A stretch of 60,000 nucleotides of DNA from the NCBI GenBank assembly GCA_014529385.2, contig CM043969.1, forward strand, positions 32,096,446-32,156,445, written 5' to 3'. The notes under the pieces were generated by a model that worked only from the letters and a program-made list of their open reading frames with translations, did not search any database and was not told the DNA's origin. The DNA comes from Adiantum capillus-veneris. Its lineage: Eukaryota > Streptophyta > Polypodiopsida > Polypodiales > Pteridaceae. Position numbers and translations under genes: made by a program. This document shows, in pieces, positions 41,340 through 49,845 of the stretch. Within the stretch, counting starts at the first letter, position 1, and each line of letters begins with the position of its first letter.

Positions 41340-43916
41340 CTAGTCATAGCAAGGTTGAATGGTCTTCAAAACGAGTTTTTTGTGAGTATTAGAGTCAAAG
41401 CACTCTAATACTCCTTGTATTTGAACACAAGGAGATAAAAAATGCACTATTTGGGTGTTTTTTATACCTCCCGTTCCGCGCCGTTCCCATTCCGGACCCC
41501 TAGCCGTTCCCTTGTTCCGCGGGGATCTCGTCGCCGTTCCCGTTCCGCGTTCCGGGTAACTATGGTTGAGAGAGCTGGATATTGCAGAGACGGGCCTATC
41601 CAGAATATCACAGGATGGGGAACATACTGAGTATGGACGGCACTTGATAGACATGGGGACTGCACATGGATTGGCCATCTTGAATGGCCTACAGAGGTTT
41701 CCCGCTGCGGGAGGCTTCACATGCTTTCCACACGGACATAGAGCCAGCACGGTAGATTATGTCATGGCACAGCCGAGCCTCATATCTAGTATACAGAATC
41801 TCATAGTTGGGCCTATAGACCTGTTGGGGTGGCAGTGGATCATGCTATTGTGTCGTTGACCATCTCTTTCCAGTTTAATGTAGCACACATTCCACGGGTA
41901 GCAGCCTCTACTCGCTACACCTTCACGCGGGATACGGACTCGATATACATAGACGGGATTTACAGACGCCTATCCACTGAGGAGCCGGGGCGACTTCTGG
42001 AGGAGCTTACTATTATACTGACACAAACATTACACGATGCTGCAGTAGAGGCACACCTGCACGCACAGCCTGAGTAGAGACGTCGGTCTGGGAGCATGCC
42101 TCAGAACAGCTGGTATGATGAGGAATGCCGCCAGACTAGAGCTAGACTTCAGAGGGAAGTGTTTTGGGGGGACAACACTCACAGATAGTCATAGATTGAC
42201 TTCTGATGCCTAGTGCAACGGAAGAAGAGGGCATTTTTGGCTCGACTAGAGCAGGTTCTATACCAGCTATTCTTGAGTCAGGACTCACGTGAGGCATGGC
42301 GGCTCTTTCATGAGCAGCCCCCCCCCCGGCCATTACCTCTACAGAGACCTGGGGTCAGTACGCATCATCTTTGTACACAGTTTCTAGACAGCAGCCCTTT
42401 CCCGACCCCCCGATCCATGCCCACACACATGTGCTTTTTTCACTGCTGAGATGGTGAAGAAGGCCATTGACAGGATGAGGACTGGGAGAGCATATGATCA
42501 TGATGGCTTAGTGGCTGAGCATTTCATGCATGCCAGAGATCTACTAGCAGAGCTTCTAGCAGTTATGTTTAACCGTGCCATGTGTGAGGGCTTGCCTGAT
42601 ACTTGGAGCCTTTCTACAATCGTACCTATCTTCAAGTCAGGAGACCCTATGGAGCTTCGGAATTATCGCACTATCATGATTGGACACACATTGGCACGGT
42701 TGTACGCATCCATTCTCGAGCAGCAGCTGAGTAGATGGGCAGAGAGGGAGGGCAGGCAGGGTTTAGGAGAGGTTTTTCTACTCTTGACCATATCTTGACA
42801 CTCAGGGCCATCATCGAGGAGGGCAGATCCCATGGGAGACGGATCTATTGTAGCTTTGTGGACTTCCGCAAAGCATTTGAGCAGAGCTAGCTGCCCCCCC
42901 ACTAGTAGTTGAGGTGCTCACCAGATTTGTTTCCTTCATACACCGCTTGTGGGAATTCCCGAGAGACAGATACACCCACCTTGCACTTGAGTCCTCTCGA
43001 TAGTTAGTCAGGCAGGGAGACACAACATGTTGGTATGGGGAGATGATGTCATGGTTCCAGGCACATGGGTTCAGTATAGATAGATTGCCCCCCTTCCAGT
43101 ACTCACTGGATGCACTCTCTGTGACTCTCACACAGTGCGAGACCACCAGGCTCATCCTCCATGACCTGAAGGCTGACTTAGCTAGACTCCAGGAGGACAT
43201 GGGTACAGCCAGCACAGGAGCTGGGCACAAAGAAGGCTTTCTACAAAGAGCATCTTCTCCAGCTTACGACAGACGGTTTTGTGATGAGGCCCAGATACAT
43301 GGACACCCACTTGTCTCATGGGATACGGTGTGCTATTGGCCAGATATGCACATCTTCACACACCAGCTGCGGATCGAGACTCGGAGATACAGCGGGGTGC
43401 CAACAGAGGCCTGGAATGCACCCTGTGTGACATGGAGCCTGAGACAGAGTTACACTACACATGCCAGTGCCCCGTCTACTACGAGATACGAGGCCGCTTC
43501 CACTGCTTGTTCAGAGAGGGCTTTGGACGACTCTCCAGAGTCATGAGGTACGAGGATTAGAGATGCCTGCGTTTGTTTCTGCTCGAGCTGCGCAGACACA
43601 GAGAGAGCCTGATGAGAGGAGAGGCTAGCCAGTCTCAAAGACACATCACAGACTTCTTTAGAGCAGACACTGGACACCCAAAGGAGCTACTACCACAACA
43701 GATCTTGTCGCCTCACACGAGAGGCACACTGATTGATCGAGCGACTGAGCTGGAGAGATCCAGACGCCCACGAATGTGGAGGACTACACAGCATCGACGG
43801 AGGCTACATCGGAGGATTCGGATCACTTTGGCCCGACATGCACGACGCCCGGTCAGACTACTGTCCATGGAGGAGATTGATGAGATCCGCCAGCGACGGA
43901 TGCTAGATTTCTTGTG
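40602..43916 (+). pseudogene. LINE-A2 ORF2 remnant
   Basis: Pieces in several frames: APE 40602-41870 around the hAT insertion, RT N-part 42213-42880, then after the deletion the linker, finger (about 43425-43480) and C-terminal tail ending VRLLSMEEIDEIRQRRMLDF at 43916. The tail keeps a long open frame from 43573. The product cannot be active because the RT core is gone. Confidence 0.82.
40846..41564. mobile_element. hAT-type non-autonomous transposon, 719 bp (family H1)
   Basis: Inverted ends CAGAGTTACCGGGGAACGCC and, on the other strand, CATAGTTACCCGGAACGCGG. The 8-bp duplication GCTGAGAG / GTTGAGAG (40838-40845, 41565-41572) has one mismatch. Removing the element rejoins the LINE-A reading EEMLRELDI. 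GGAACG / CGTTCC words are repeated in both subterminal zones, a typical transposase-binding layout. The interior has CTCAAG/CTCTC-rich sequence and a (CT)n tract (41308-41334). No coding frame. A relative in opposite orientation is at 48205-49203. Confidence 0.88.
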
Positions 43917-44125
43917 ACTTTTGATGTAGTTATCCCAGCTAGCTGCTTAGTTCACACCTACCAGTTTAGGATCCCATAGTACTTTTATTTTATCATTTTA
44001 TCATTTTGTCATGTCATTTTGTTACTCTGACTTTGTATCTGATTCACCACATTGTAACACTCTGGTCTCATAGGGTCATTTTGGCCTTTTGAAGACGTTA
44101 ATATAACATTTCATTTCATTTCATT

Positions 44126-44128
<3 letters not shown>

Positions 44129-44219
<91 letters not shown>
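44129..44219 (+). repeat. (CT)n microsatellite at the LINE-A2 3' end
   Basis: About 45 CT units, the longest tract in the window, directly after the ATTTCATTTCAT tail of LINE-A2. The next 250 bases (44220-44471) are unassigned, CT-biased sequence. Confidence 0.95.
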
Positions 44220-44221
<2 letters not shown>

Positions 44222-44469
44222 TTCAGCGAAACCCTAAGACCCACACACCTTGTGTCCCTCCCAGAATCAAGGGCGGCCTGTGGAGGGGGGTTAAGCCTCC
44301 AAGCTCGCCTGCAACAACCACAGAACCAAAGCCAAGCATAAGTTTTCAGAACTGCAGTGCTCTCAACTTTTCTACCTGGGGCTCAACGACCTGCTCGCGC
44401 TGCAGCTCTCTCGACTTGGAGCTCTCCCGCTCTCCCAACCTACTTCGTCTAACGCTGCGAGGACTCGCG

Positions 44470-44471
<2 letters not shown>

Positions 44472-44535
<64 letters not shown>
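44472..44535 (+). repeat. (CT)n microsatellite at the 5' end of LINE-A3
   Basis: About 32 CT units between unassigned sequence and the LINE-A3 start CCCCAGAGGCACACTGATCG. Confidence 0.95.
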
Positions 44536-44537
<2 letters not shown>

Positions 44538-44917
44538 CAGAGGCACACTGATCGACCGAGCGACTGAGCTGGGGAGATCCAGACGTCCACAACTGCGGAG
44601 GACTACACAGCATCGACGGAGGCTGCATCAGAGGATTCAGATCACTTTGGCTCGACATGCAATACGCCCAGTCAGACTACTGACCATGGAGGAGATTGAT
44701 GAGATCCGCTAGCGACCGATGCTGGATCTCTTGTGATCTAGCTATCCCAGCTAGCTGCTTAGTTCACACCTAGAAGTTTAGGCTTCCATAGTATTTTATT
44801 TTGTCAGTTGTCATTTCATTTTTGTCATCTTGTTACTCTGGCTTTGTATCAGATCCACGACATTGTAACTTTCTGGTCTCATTGGTCACTTTGGCCTTTT
44901 GAAGACGTTAATATAAC

Positions 44918-44920
<3 letters not shown>
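44536..44920 (+). mobile_element. LINE-A copy 3, short 3'-terminal copy (about 385 bp)
   Basis: It contains only the C-terminal tail (RGTLIDRATELGRSRRPQLR, then EEIDEIR and a stop) and the 3' UTR ending GCCTTTTGAAGACGTTAATA. Both ends are on (CT)n. Such short tail copies behave like SINEs, sharing the LINE 3' end that the reverse transcriptase would recognise; that is inference. Confidence 0.88.

Positions 44921-44964
<44 letters not shown>
44921..44964 (+). repeat. (TC)n microsatellite between LINE-A3 and the ORF1-only element
   Basis: 22 TC units; the LINE-A3 3' end lies to the left and the 5' end of a different element lies to the right. Confidence 0.95.
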
Positions 44965-44967
<3 letters not shown>

Positions 44968-46018
44968 CCAGCCTGTGGTCTCGCTCTACCTCAGCTTCAT
45001 CATAAGTCTCTGTTCTCGCGCCCGTTGAAGCTTCATTGTAAGCTTATGATCTCGCATCCTCTCAAGCCCATGGTCCACTAACGCCAGCAACACCCAACAC
45101 AAATAGTGGATTTCTCCACTCCAAATAGGATATGGCTACCAAGGCAAGGACACCATTCCCAAAGACACCCACAGGAACACGGCCAAGTTTTGCCACTGTT
45201 GTAGCGGCCCCGAGCAAATGTGACCGCATCGAACAACTACAAACAGCCCTAGATAGAGTTATTGAAGAAAATCATGACCTCAAGGATCGCCTTAAGAAAC
45301 TCGAGGCATGATTTGATTCTATGGTAGATCTCACTACCGACAAGGTGGAGCAAGTTGAAGAAAAGATCATCGAAGCTCACTTGGCAACACACGACATCAC
45401 CAAGAAGATTGACATCAAGATACAAAACGGTCTTGCAAGAGCGTCCGCTGCAAGAATCCCTTTGCCACAAGGCCCGGATTGGGGGACTTCCCTCCCCATG
45501 GTGCACTGATGAGGACACCCTAGAAGAAGCCATCATCAAGCTCAATGATATCCTTCAACCAGTTCACATGAAGACGGAAGCCATCTCTTGGATCAATGAT
45601 ACACATAGGACAGTAAAACCTACGCAATGTATCCTCACCTTCAAGGACAAAGAAGAGCGATTGCGGTTGCTACGCCAATCTCGCCTCCTCAAGAGACAAC
45701 CTTTGGATCGCCGAAGAATTAACTATGAATCAACTAAAGACAAAAGCAAGCGAGCTCAAGAAGATGCACGAAGCCCGCAAACAAGGCAAATTGGTAGTCT
45801 ATCAAGGTGGCAAAGCCGTCATTCAAGAGTTTCGAGCTCCTAAACCGGCTTCCCCCTCATCCAACCCCTCTTAGTTTTTATTATTTTCCTTCCTTTTGGC
45901 CAATGGACCCTTAGTCCTTAACTGATATGTACCCAACGCCTCCATTTGAAAGCACCGTTGTACTCTTTTGTCTTTTGGTTCCATAGGTTATATATGACCT
46001 CCGTGGACGATCATTCAA
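44965..46018 (+). mobile_element. ORF1-only LINE-derived element (half-LINE), flanked by (TC)n
   Basis: About 1.05 kb between two TC tracts: a 170-base leader, an ORF1-type gene (45132-45874) and a 145-base 3' UTR. No endonuclease or RT sequence is present, although both ends look complete. The 3' end (GGTTCCATAGGTTATATATG, then GACCTCCGTGGACGATCATT) resembles the LINE-A end only distantly. ORF1-only elements such as mammalian HAL1 are the known parallel. It would need a LINE reverse transcriptase in trans. Confidence 0.75.
45132..45874 (+). pseudogene. L1-ORF1-like RNA-binding protein, decayed
   Basis: From ATG 45132: MATKARTPFPKTPTGTRPSF, then a coiled-coil heptad stretch (IEQLQTALDRVIEENHDLKD), a TGA at about 45309, a second coil (DKVEQVEEKIIEAHLATHDI), and the RRM-like core (TQCILTFKDKEERLRLLRQS) after a frameshift near 45500. 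A further frameshift near 45690 leads into the C-terminal domain (EELTMNQLKTKASELKKMHE, ARKQGKLVVYQGGKAVIQEF) and TAG at 45872-45874. The order coil, RRM, CTD is that of L1 ORF1. The protein is a relative of the LINE-A1 ORF1 but only distantly. Confidence 0.72.
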
Positions 46019-46045
46019 TCTCTCTCTCTCTCTCTCTCTCTCTCT
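46019..46045 (+). repeat. (TC)n microsatellite between the ORF1-only element and LINE-A4
   Basis: About 13 TC units, the shortest of the series. The ORF1-only element 3' end lies on the left and LINE-A4 begins at once on the right. Confidence 0.95.
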
Positions 46046-46486
46046 GAGCTACTACCATAGCATATCTTGTCGCCTCACATCAGAGGCACACTAATTGATC
46101 GAGCGACTAAGCTGGGGAGATCCAGACGCCCACGACTGCGGAGGACTACACAACATTAACGAAGGCTACATCAGAGGATTCGGATCACTTTCGTCGGACA
46201 TGCACGACGCCCGGTAAGAGACTGCTGACCATGGAGGAGATTGATGAGATACGCCAGCGACCGATGCTTGATCTCTTGTGACTTGTGATTTAGCTATCCC
46301 AGCTAGCTGCTTAGGTCACACCTACCAATTTAGGATCCCATAGTACTTTTATTTTATCAAATTTTTTTCATTTTGTCATTTCATTTTGTTACTCTGACTT
46401 TGTAGCAGATTCACCACATTGTAACGCTCTGGTCTCATAGGTCATTTTGGCCTTTTGAAGACGTTAATATAACATTTCATTTCATT

Positions 46487-46490
<4 letters not shown>
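46046..46490 (+). mobile_element. LINE-A copy 4, short 3'-terminal copy (about 445 bp)
   Basis: It starts slightly further upstream than copy 3 (CTTGTCGCCTCACATCAGAG), has the basic tail with several stops, and ends with the LINE-A 3' UTR and ATTTCATTTCAT before (CT)n. Both ends lie on (TC)n. Confidence 0.88.

Positions 46491-46538
<48 letters not shown>
46491..46538 (+). repeat. (CT)n microsatellite at the LINE-A4 3' end
   Basis: 24 CT units. It closes the chain of TC-separated elements that starts at 40549. Confidence 0.95.
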
Positions 46539-46541
<3 letters not shown>

Positions 46542-46544
46542 TGT

Positions 46545-47300
46545 GTCTATTGCACACCTCTCTCATTAAGTAAAAAGGAACCCTGTGTACGTACTAAGCA
46601 CTCGTCCTGAGCTATCAGCATCAACGCTTCCGCTTCACTTAACATCTGTGCTACCCGCCCAACCTCAACCTCTAGTCTTTGAGGCGAGACCTTGGGATGT
46701 CCAATCGCGATTCGTGACTCTAACGATATGTGGCATAAATGTGTTAATGTTTTGTGGCTGTTGGATGAAGCCATCCTCTAAAATAATCATGAAGCGGTTT
46801 GTTTTATACAACATCGTCAATGGAAGAGGGTGTCTAGGTGTAATCCATGTCTCTTGGAAGTATATTGTTTGAGGATCTGGTTCCTCTCACTATGTGAGAG
46901 GCGTATAAATGGTGAGTCTCGGTCGTTTTGAAAAGGTGGGAGCGGTTCTATATCCAGTCGATGTGTACTGAACGATTGTGCCATTTGTGCATACCATCTC
47001 TTGCCATTTGCTAGCTCTGCCATTTTTCTAGATGCCTCAAGATCTTTGTATGAAAGTCTGGTTTGCGGGATGAAATATACTAGATGCCTCAATTTTTGGA
47101 TGAAATATAGTGTTTTAAAGAGAGCCTCCACTAACATGGGTGGTGTTGCCATCCCCTCTTTGATAGTGTCATGTGAGATGGAGGGTTTTCTACGAATGAT
47201 GTGGGAGATCATCATCACTTGTGGTCTCTCAATTTGTGTCCACCATGAGAGTGTAAGTCCGAGAGCCCAAATTGCTGATGCATACATCATGCAACACTCT
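46545..47300 (-). pseudogene. Diverged LINE-A-like ORF2 fragment (post-RT linker)
   Basis: On the minus strand it reads IWALGLTLSWWTQIERPQVM, then MISHIIRRKPSISHDTIKEG, MAELANGKRWYAQM and LDIEPLPPFQNDRDSPFIRL. This parallels the LINE-A1 linker (RMISRLIRAKASVPHAIIRA, LLSFQYSLQAPSMSLTRVEI). It is an older sister family with many changes and no active-site region. Confidence 0.65.
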
Positions 47301-47850
47301 TTTTCAGGCTCTCCAACAGATCCAATCCTCATGCTTACATCATTGGGATATAGTTTGGGCACTCTACAGATGGTTCCAGATATTGTCCATCAGCCTGAGT
47401 TCTATGCAATTTTTACTACGATCTATAGCATCACTTTATGGAACATGTTGAAGGCTCGCTGTGCTCACATTCTTGGCTCAAAGTCTTCCCCAACATCAAC
47501 CACTTTGGCAGCTATTTGGAGTGAGCTTCGGCATACTTTTCACAGTCAGTGGGATACTTAGCGGGCTTTTCTAGGGCAGTGGAGAGGTGTAGACACTCTT
47601 TCCTCGTGACATGGGCGAGATCTTCAGTCCTTTTTAGTCTGGATCATGGACACACCACATGGCACTACGCACATCCCTAGTGATTCATTTTGCATTCTTC
47701 ATACATGCCACCTTGATGTGCACATAGCACTAACATTGTACTCCCCATCTTGTACATCCTTTGTGTGAAGGGCCTTTCAGCATCTCGAGTGGTCTCTTTG
47801 TACACAGTATATGGCCACTTTTTTGTGCCAAAAAGAAAAAAAGAGATGGA
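47301..47850 (+). mobile_element. LINE-B copy 2, 3'-terminal fragment
   Basis: The frame reads SPTDPILMLTSLGYSLGTLQ, then FTTIYSITLWNMLKARCAHI and LAAIWSELRHTFHSQWDT. This matches LINE-B1 (DPTLMLTSTGYRRGTLAM, IELWNVWRARCLHI, HTLIWQWDS). The 3' UTR ends TTTTGTGCCAAAAAG near 47837, followed by an impure AG-rich zone, as LINE-B1 ends with CCAAAA and (GA)n. Confidence 0.8.
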
Positions 47851-48196
47851 GAGAGGTGAGAGTGATTGAGATAGAGAGTTAGATGAATGTGTGCTTGTGT
47901 GTAGTAGAGAGAGAGTGTGTTAAACCGCCCTCGGTATGAGAAGAAAGGATAGAGAGAGGGAGAGAAAGAGGGGGAGAATGAGAGAGTCGGTGGAGAGGGA
48001 TGAAGAGAGTGTGAGAGTGTGTGGTGTGTGTGTACACGCAGATCCAAACCCTACTCCATGCAGGTCCCCCCCATGCCATGGGAGGCCCTCCAACTCTCGA
48101 CGAACGAGAAGAGAGAAAGCTGGGCTGGCTGGTTGCTGCCATGCGAGCAGGAGAGAAAGAGGTTGTGGAAACCCGTGATGTTGTGTGGTCACCAGC
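47851..48196 (+). other. AG-rich low-complexity intron sequence
   Basis: Impure GA and GT runs (47880-48040) after the LINE-B2 tail, then sequence without recognised feature up to the hAT element. No credible gene. Confidence 0.6.
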
Positions 48197-48204
48197 ATGT
48201 GGGA

Positions 48205-49203
48205 CATAGAAACACGGTACGGGGAATGGGGTCAGGATGGCAAAAGTTAGGGAATGGGGTAGGGGCCCGGAACGGCAAAAGAAATTTTATTTTTCTCAAT
48301 TTTTTTGAGCTACATGTATGTACCATATTGCTAAGAACAGTTTGAGCATTGATTTGCACCAAACAAGACAAGAAACATGCTCATAATAGCAAATTATGCC
48401 AATAAAACATCGATGGCGTGACGACGTACATGCCTCAAGGGCTCAAAATGGGAAGTGGTAAGAGGCCAAAAATGGCTAAAGCCTAACTAGGGAGGTGGTG
48501 AGTCCACAATGGCACGTCAAACCTGGAAGTGCTTGCCTCATGAGAGTAGATAGAGGCTTGAAGGAGAGAGAGGCTTACTGCTTCATGGAGAGTAGATAGA
48601 GGGAGCTTGAGAGAAATGAGAGGCTTGAATATTAATAGAGAGTCGACACTTGACAAACTAGAGTAGATAGACTCTAGACTCTAATCCCCTTCCATTGGTA
48701 GAGACCCTATTTTATTCCCCTTTTGTATAGAAGAGGGAGCTTGAGAGGGAGTAGAGGGGGCTTGACTCTTGAGTCCTGAACCTTGAGAGCTTGATGCTTG
48801 AGAGAGTAAGAGGGAGCTTGAGAGCTTGCCGCCAAGGCCCAAGTGAGCTTGCAAGTGAGGCTTGAGCTAAAGCATAATGATAAGTAAGAAGTAAGACTCA
48901 AGAGCATGAGGCTTTGAGCAATGCATTGAGGAGGCCCCCTTTTAAAGGCCTCCAAAACACCTCCCAAAAGAGCCCCTGAACAATGTGTAAAAGGGCCCTA
49001 AAGCCCCCAAAAAGCGGCCATTTTCTACCATTGGATTTTTATAAAAACTGGCCATTGGCTGTTTCTCCCCCCCGCTCCTAACCGGCTGCCGTTCGGAACA
49101 GCCAACCTTGTGACTGGCCGGCAAAAGCCATCCCCGTCCGTTCCCTGCTGTCCCCTTCCGTCCCTTTTCCCATCCCTCCGTTCCCCGTTCCCCTGTTTCT
49201 ATG
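48205..49203. mobile_element. hAT-type non-autonomous transposon, 999 bp (family H1)
   Basis: Inverted ends CATAGAAACACGGTACGGGG and, on the other strand, CATAGAAACAGGGGAACGGG, with the exact 8-bp duplication ATGTGGGA (48197-48204, 49204-49211). GGAACG/GTTCCC words lie in the subterminal zones and a GCTTGAGAG-rich interior is the reverse complement of the CTCTCAAGC-rich interior of the element at 40846. The two are therefore one family in opposite orientation. No coding frame. Confidence 0.9.
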
Positions 49204-49211
49204 ATGTGGGA

Positions 49212-49751
49212 GAGAACAAGAGAGAAGATGAGACTGCGTGTTTTCGGTGGCATGCAAAACGACAGGGAACATGGCCACCTTAACATTCATATTTTAAAAT
49301 AAATTTTTGCCCCACAAGGGTGCTTCTTGTGTGAGAGAGAGAGAGGTGGGGGGGGGGCAAATTTTGGAAAGCAACCCTCACAAGCATATCTCTTTTTCGG
49401 CAATCATAGAGAGATCGTTGAAGAGAAGGATCCATGCCAAGAAAATATAGTCATTAGAGACGATGGACGTTCAGCAACCACAAATGGTCCAAAGGGCTAC
49501 ATATCCCAACCAAAGGATGAGAGTGATGTAACCAGTCATTTAACCTCTTTCTCTTTAGGAACATTAAGAAGCGCTTTGTATGCGGAGATTCACTCACAAG
49601 CATGCTTCACGACTAGGAACGTCTACTGCCAGTTAAACCTACACGGTAAGCTTGATATACATTCATCGTATCCATGCATGCACTATAAAAGCACCTTATT
49701 GAAGTGCTCTTCATAGAGAGGTGGTTTTTTGTCATCCTTTTTTTTTCCCAG
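49212..49751 (+). other. End of intron 2 without recognised feature
   Basis: About 0.54 kb with a short GA run and a G9 run near 49345. An open frame at 49327-49716 has no family resemblance and is probably chance. A polypyrimidine run (49736-49748) precedes the acceptor CCCAG. Confidence 0.6.
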
Positions 49752-49845
49752 ACAAAAAGAGGTTATTGAAGATCTTCAACAAAAACTGGAAGCATTAGAG
49801 GAGGAACATAAGGAAGCACACCGTGTTGCTTCAGAAAAAGAACAG
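49752..49845 (+). CDS. GRIP: Internal exon of GRIP-type golgin
   Basis: The acceptor TTTTTTCCCAG ends at 49751. The first base completes the Lys codon begun at 28047-28048; the exon then reads QKEVIEDLQQKLEALEEEHK and EAHRVASEKEQ, ending phase 0 at CAG before GTGGCT. Combined with the previous exon, 170 + 94 bases is a multiple of three. Strong heptad coiled-coil character (I/L at a and d positions). In recalled family sequence the region after RQQLRS holds similar short Gln/Glu-rich coils. Confidence 0.85.

Larger units (their letters stand above)
40594..44128 (+). mobile_element. LINE-A copy 2, 5'-truncated, with hAT insertion and internal deletion
   Basis: It begins within the APE domain (YLYIAICYFPPSTSV, GDIIILGDLNARTAH) and is interrupted by a hAT-type element at 40846-41564. 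It continues through APE (GGFTCFPHGHRASTVDYVMA) and the RT start (VKKAIDRMRTGRAYDHDGLV, STIVPIFKSGDP). At about 42880 most of the RT, including the catalytic YADD block, is deleted; the sequence jumps to the part matching LINE-A1 at about 3497. The finger (CTLCDMEPETELHYTCQCP), the basic tail and the 3' UTR follow. The end is GCCTTTTGAAGACGTTAATA then an ATTTC repeat and (CT)n. Both ends lie on (TC)n. Confidence 0.88.

Noticed and set aside
42321-42329. Short C run as a second homopolymer conversion
   Set aside because: Nine C only, compatible with ordinary slippage in LINE-A2.
49327-49716. 129-codon open frame before exon 49752
   Set aside because: No recognisable domain, not joined to the host exon, low-complexity start; most likely chance.
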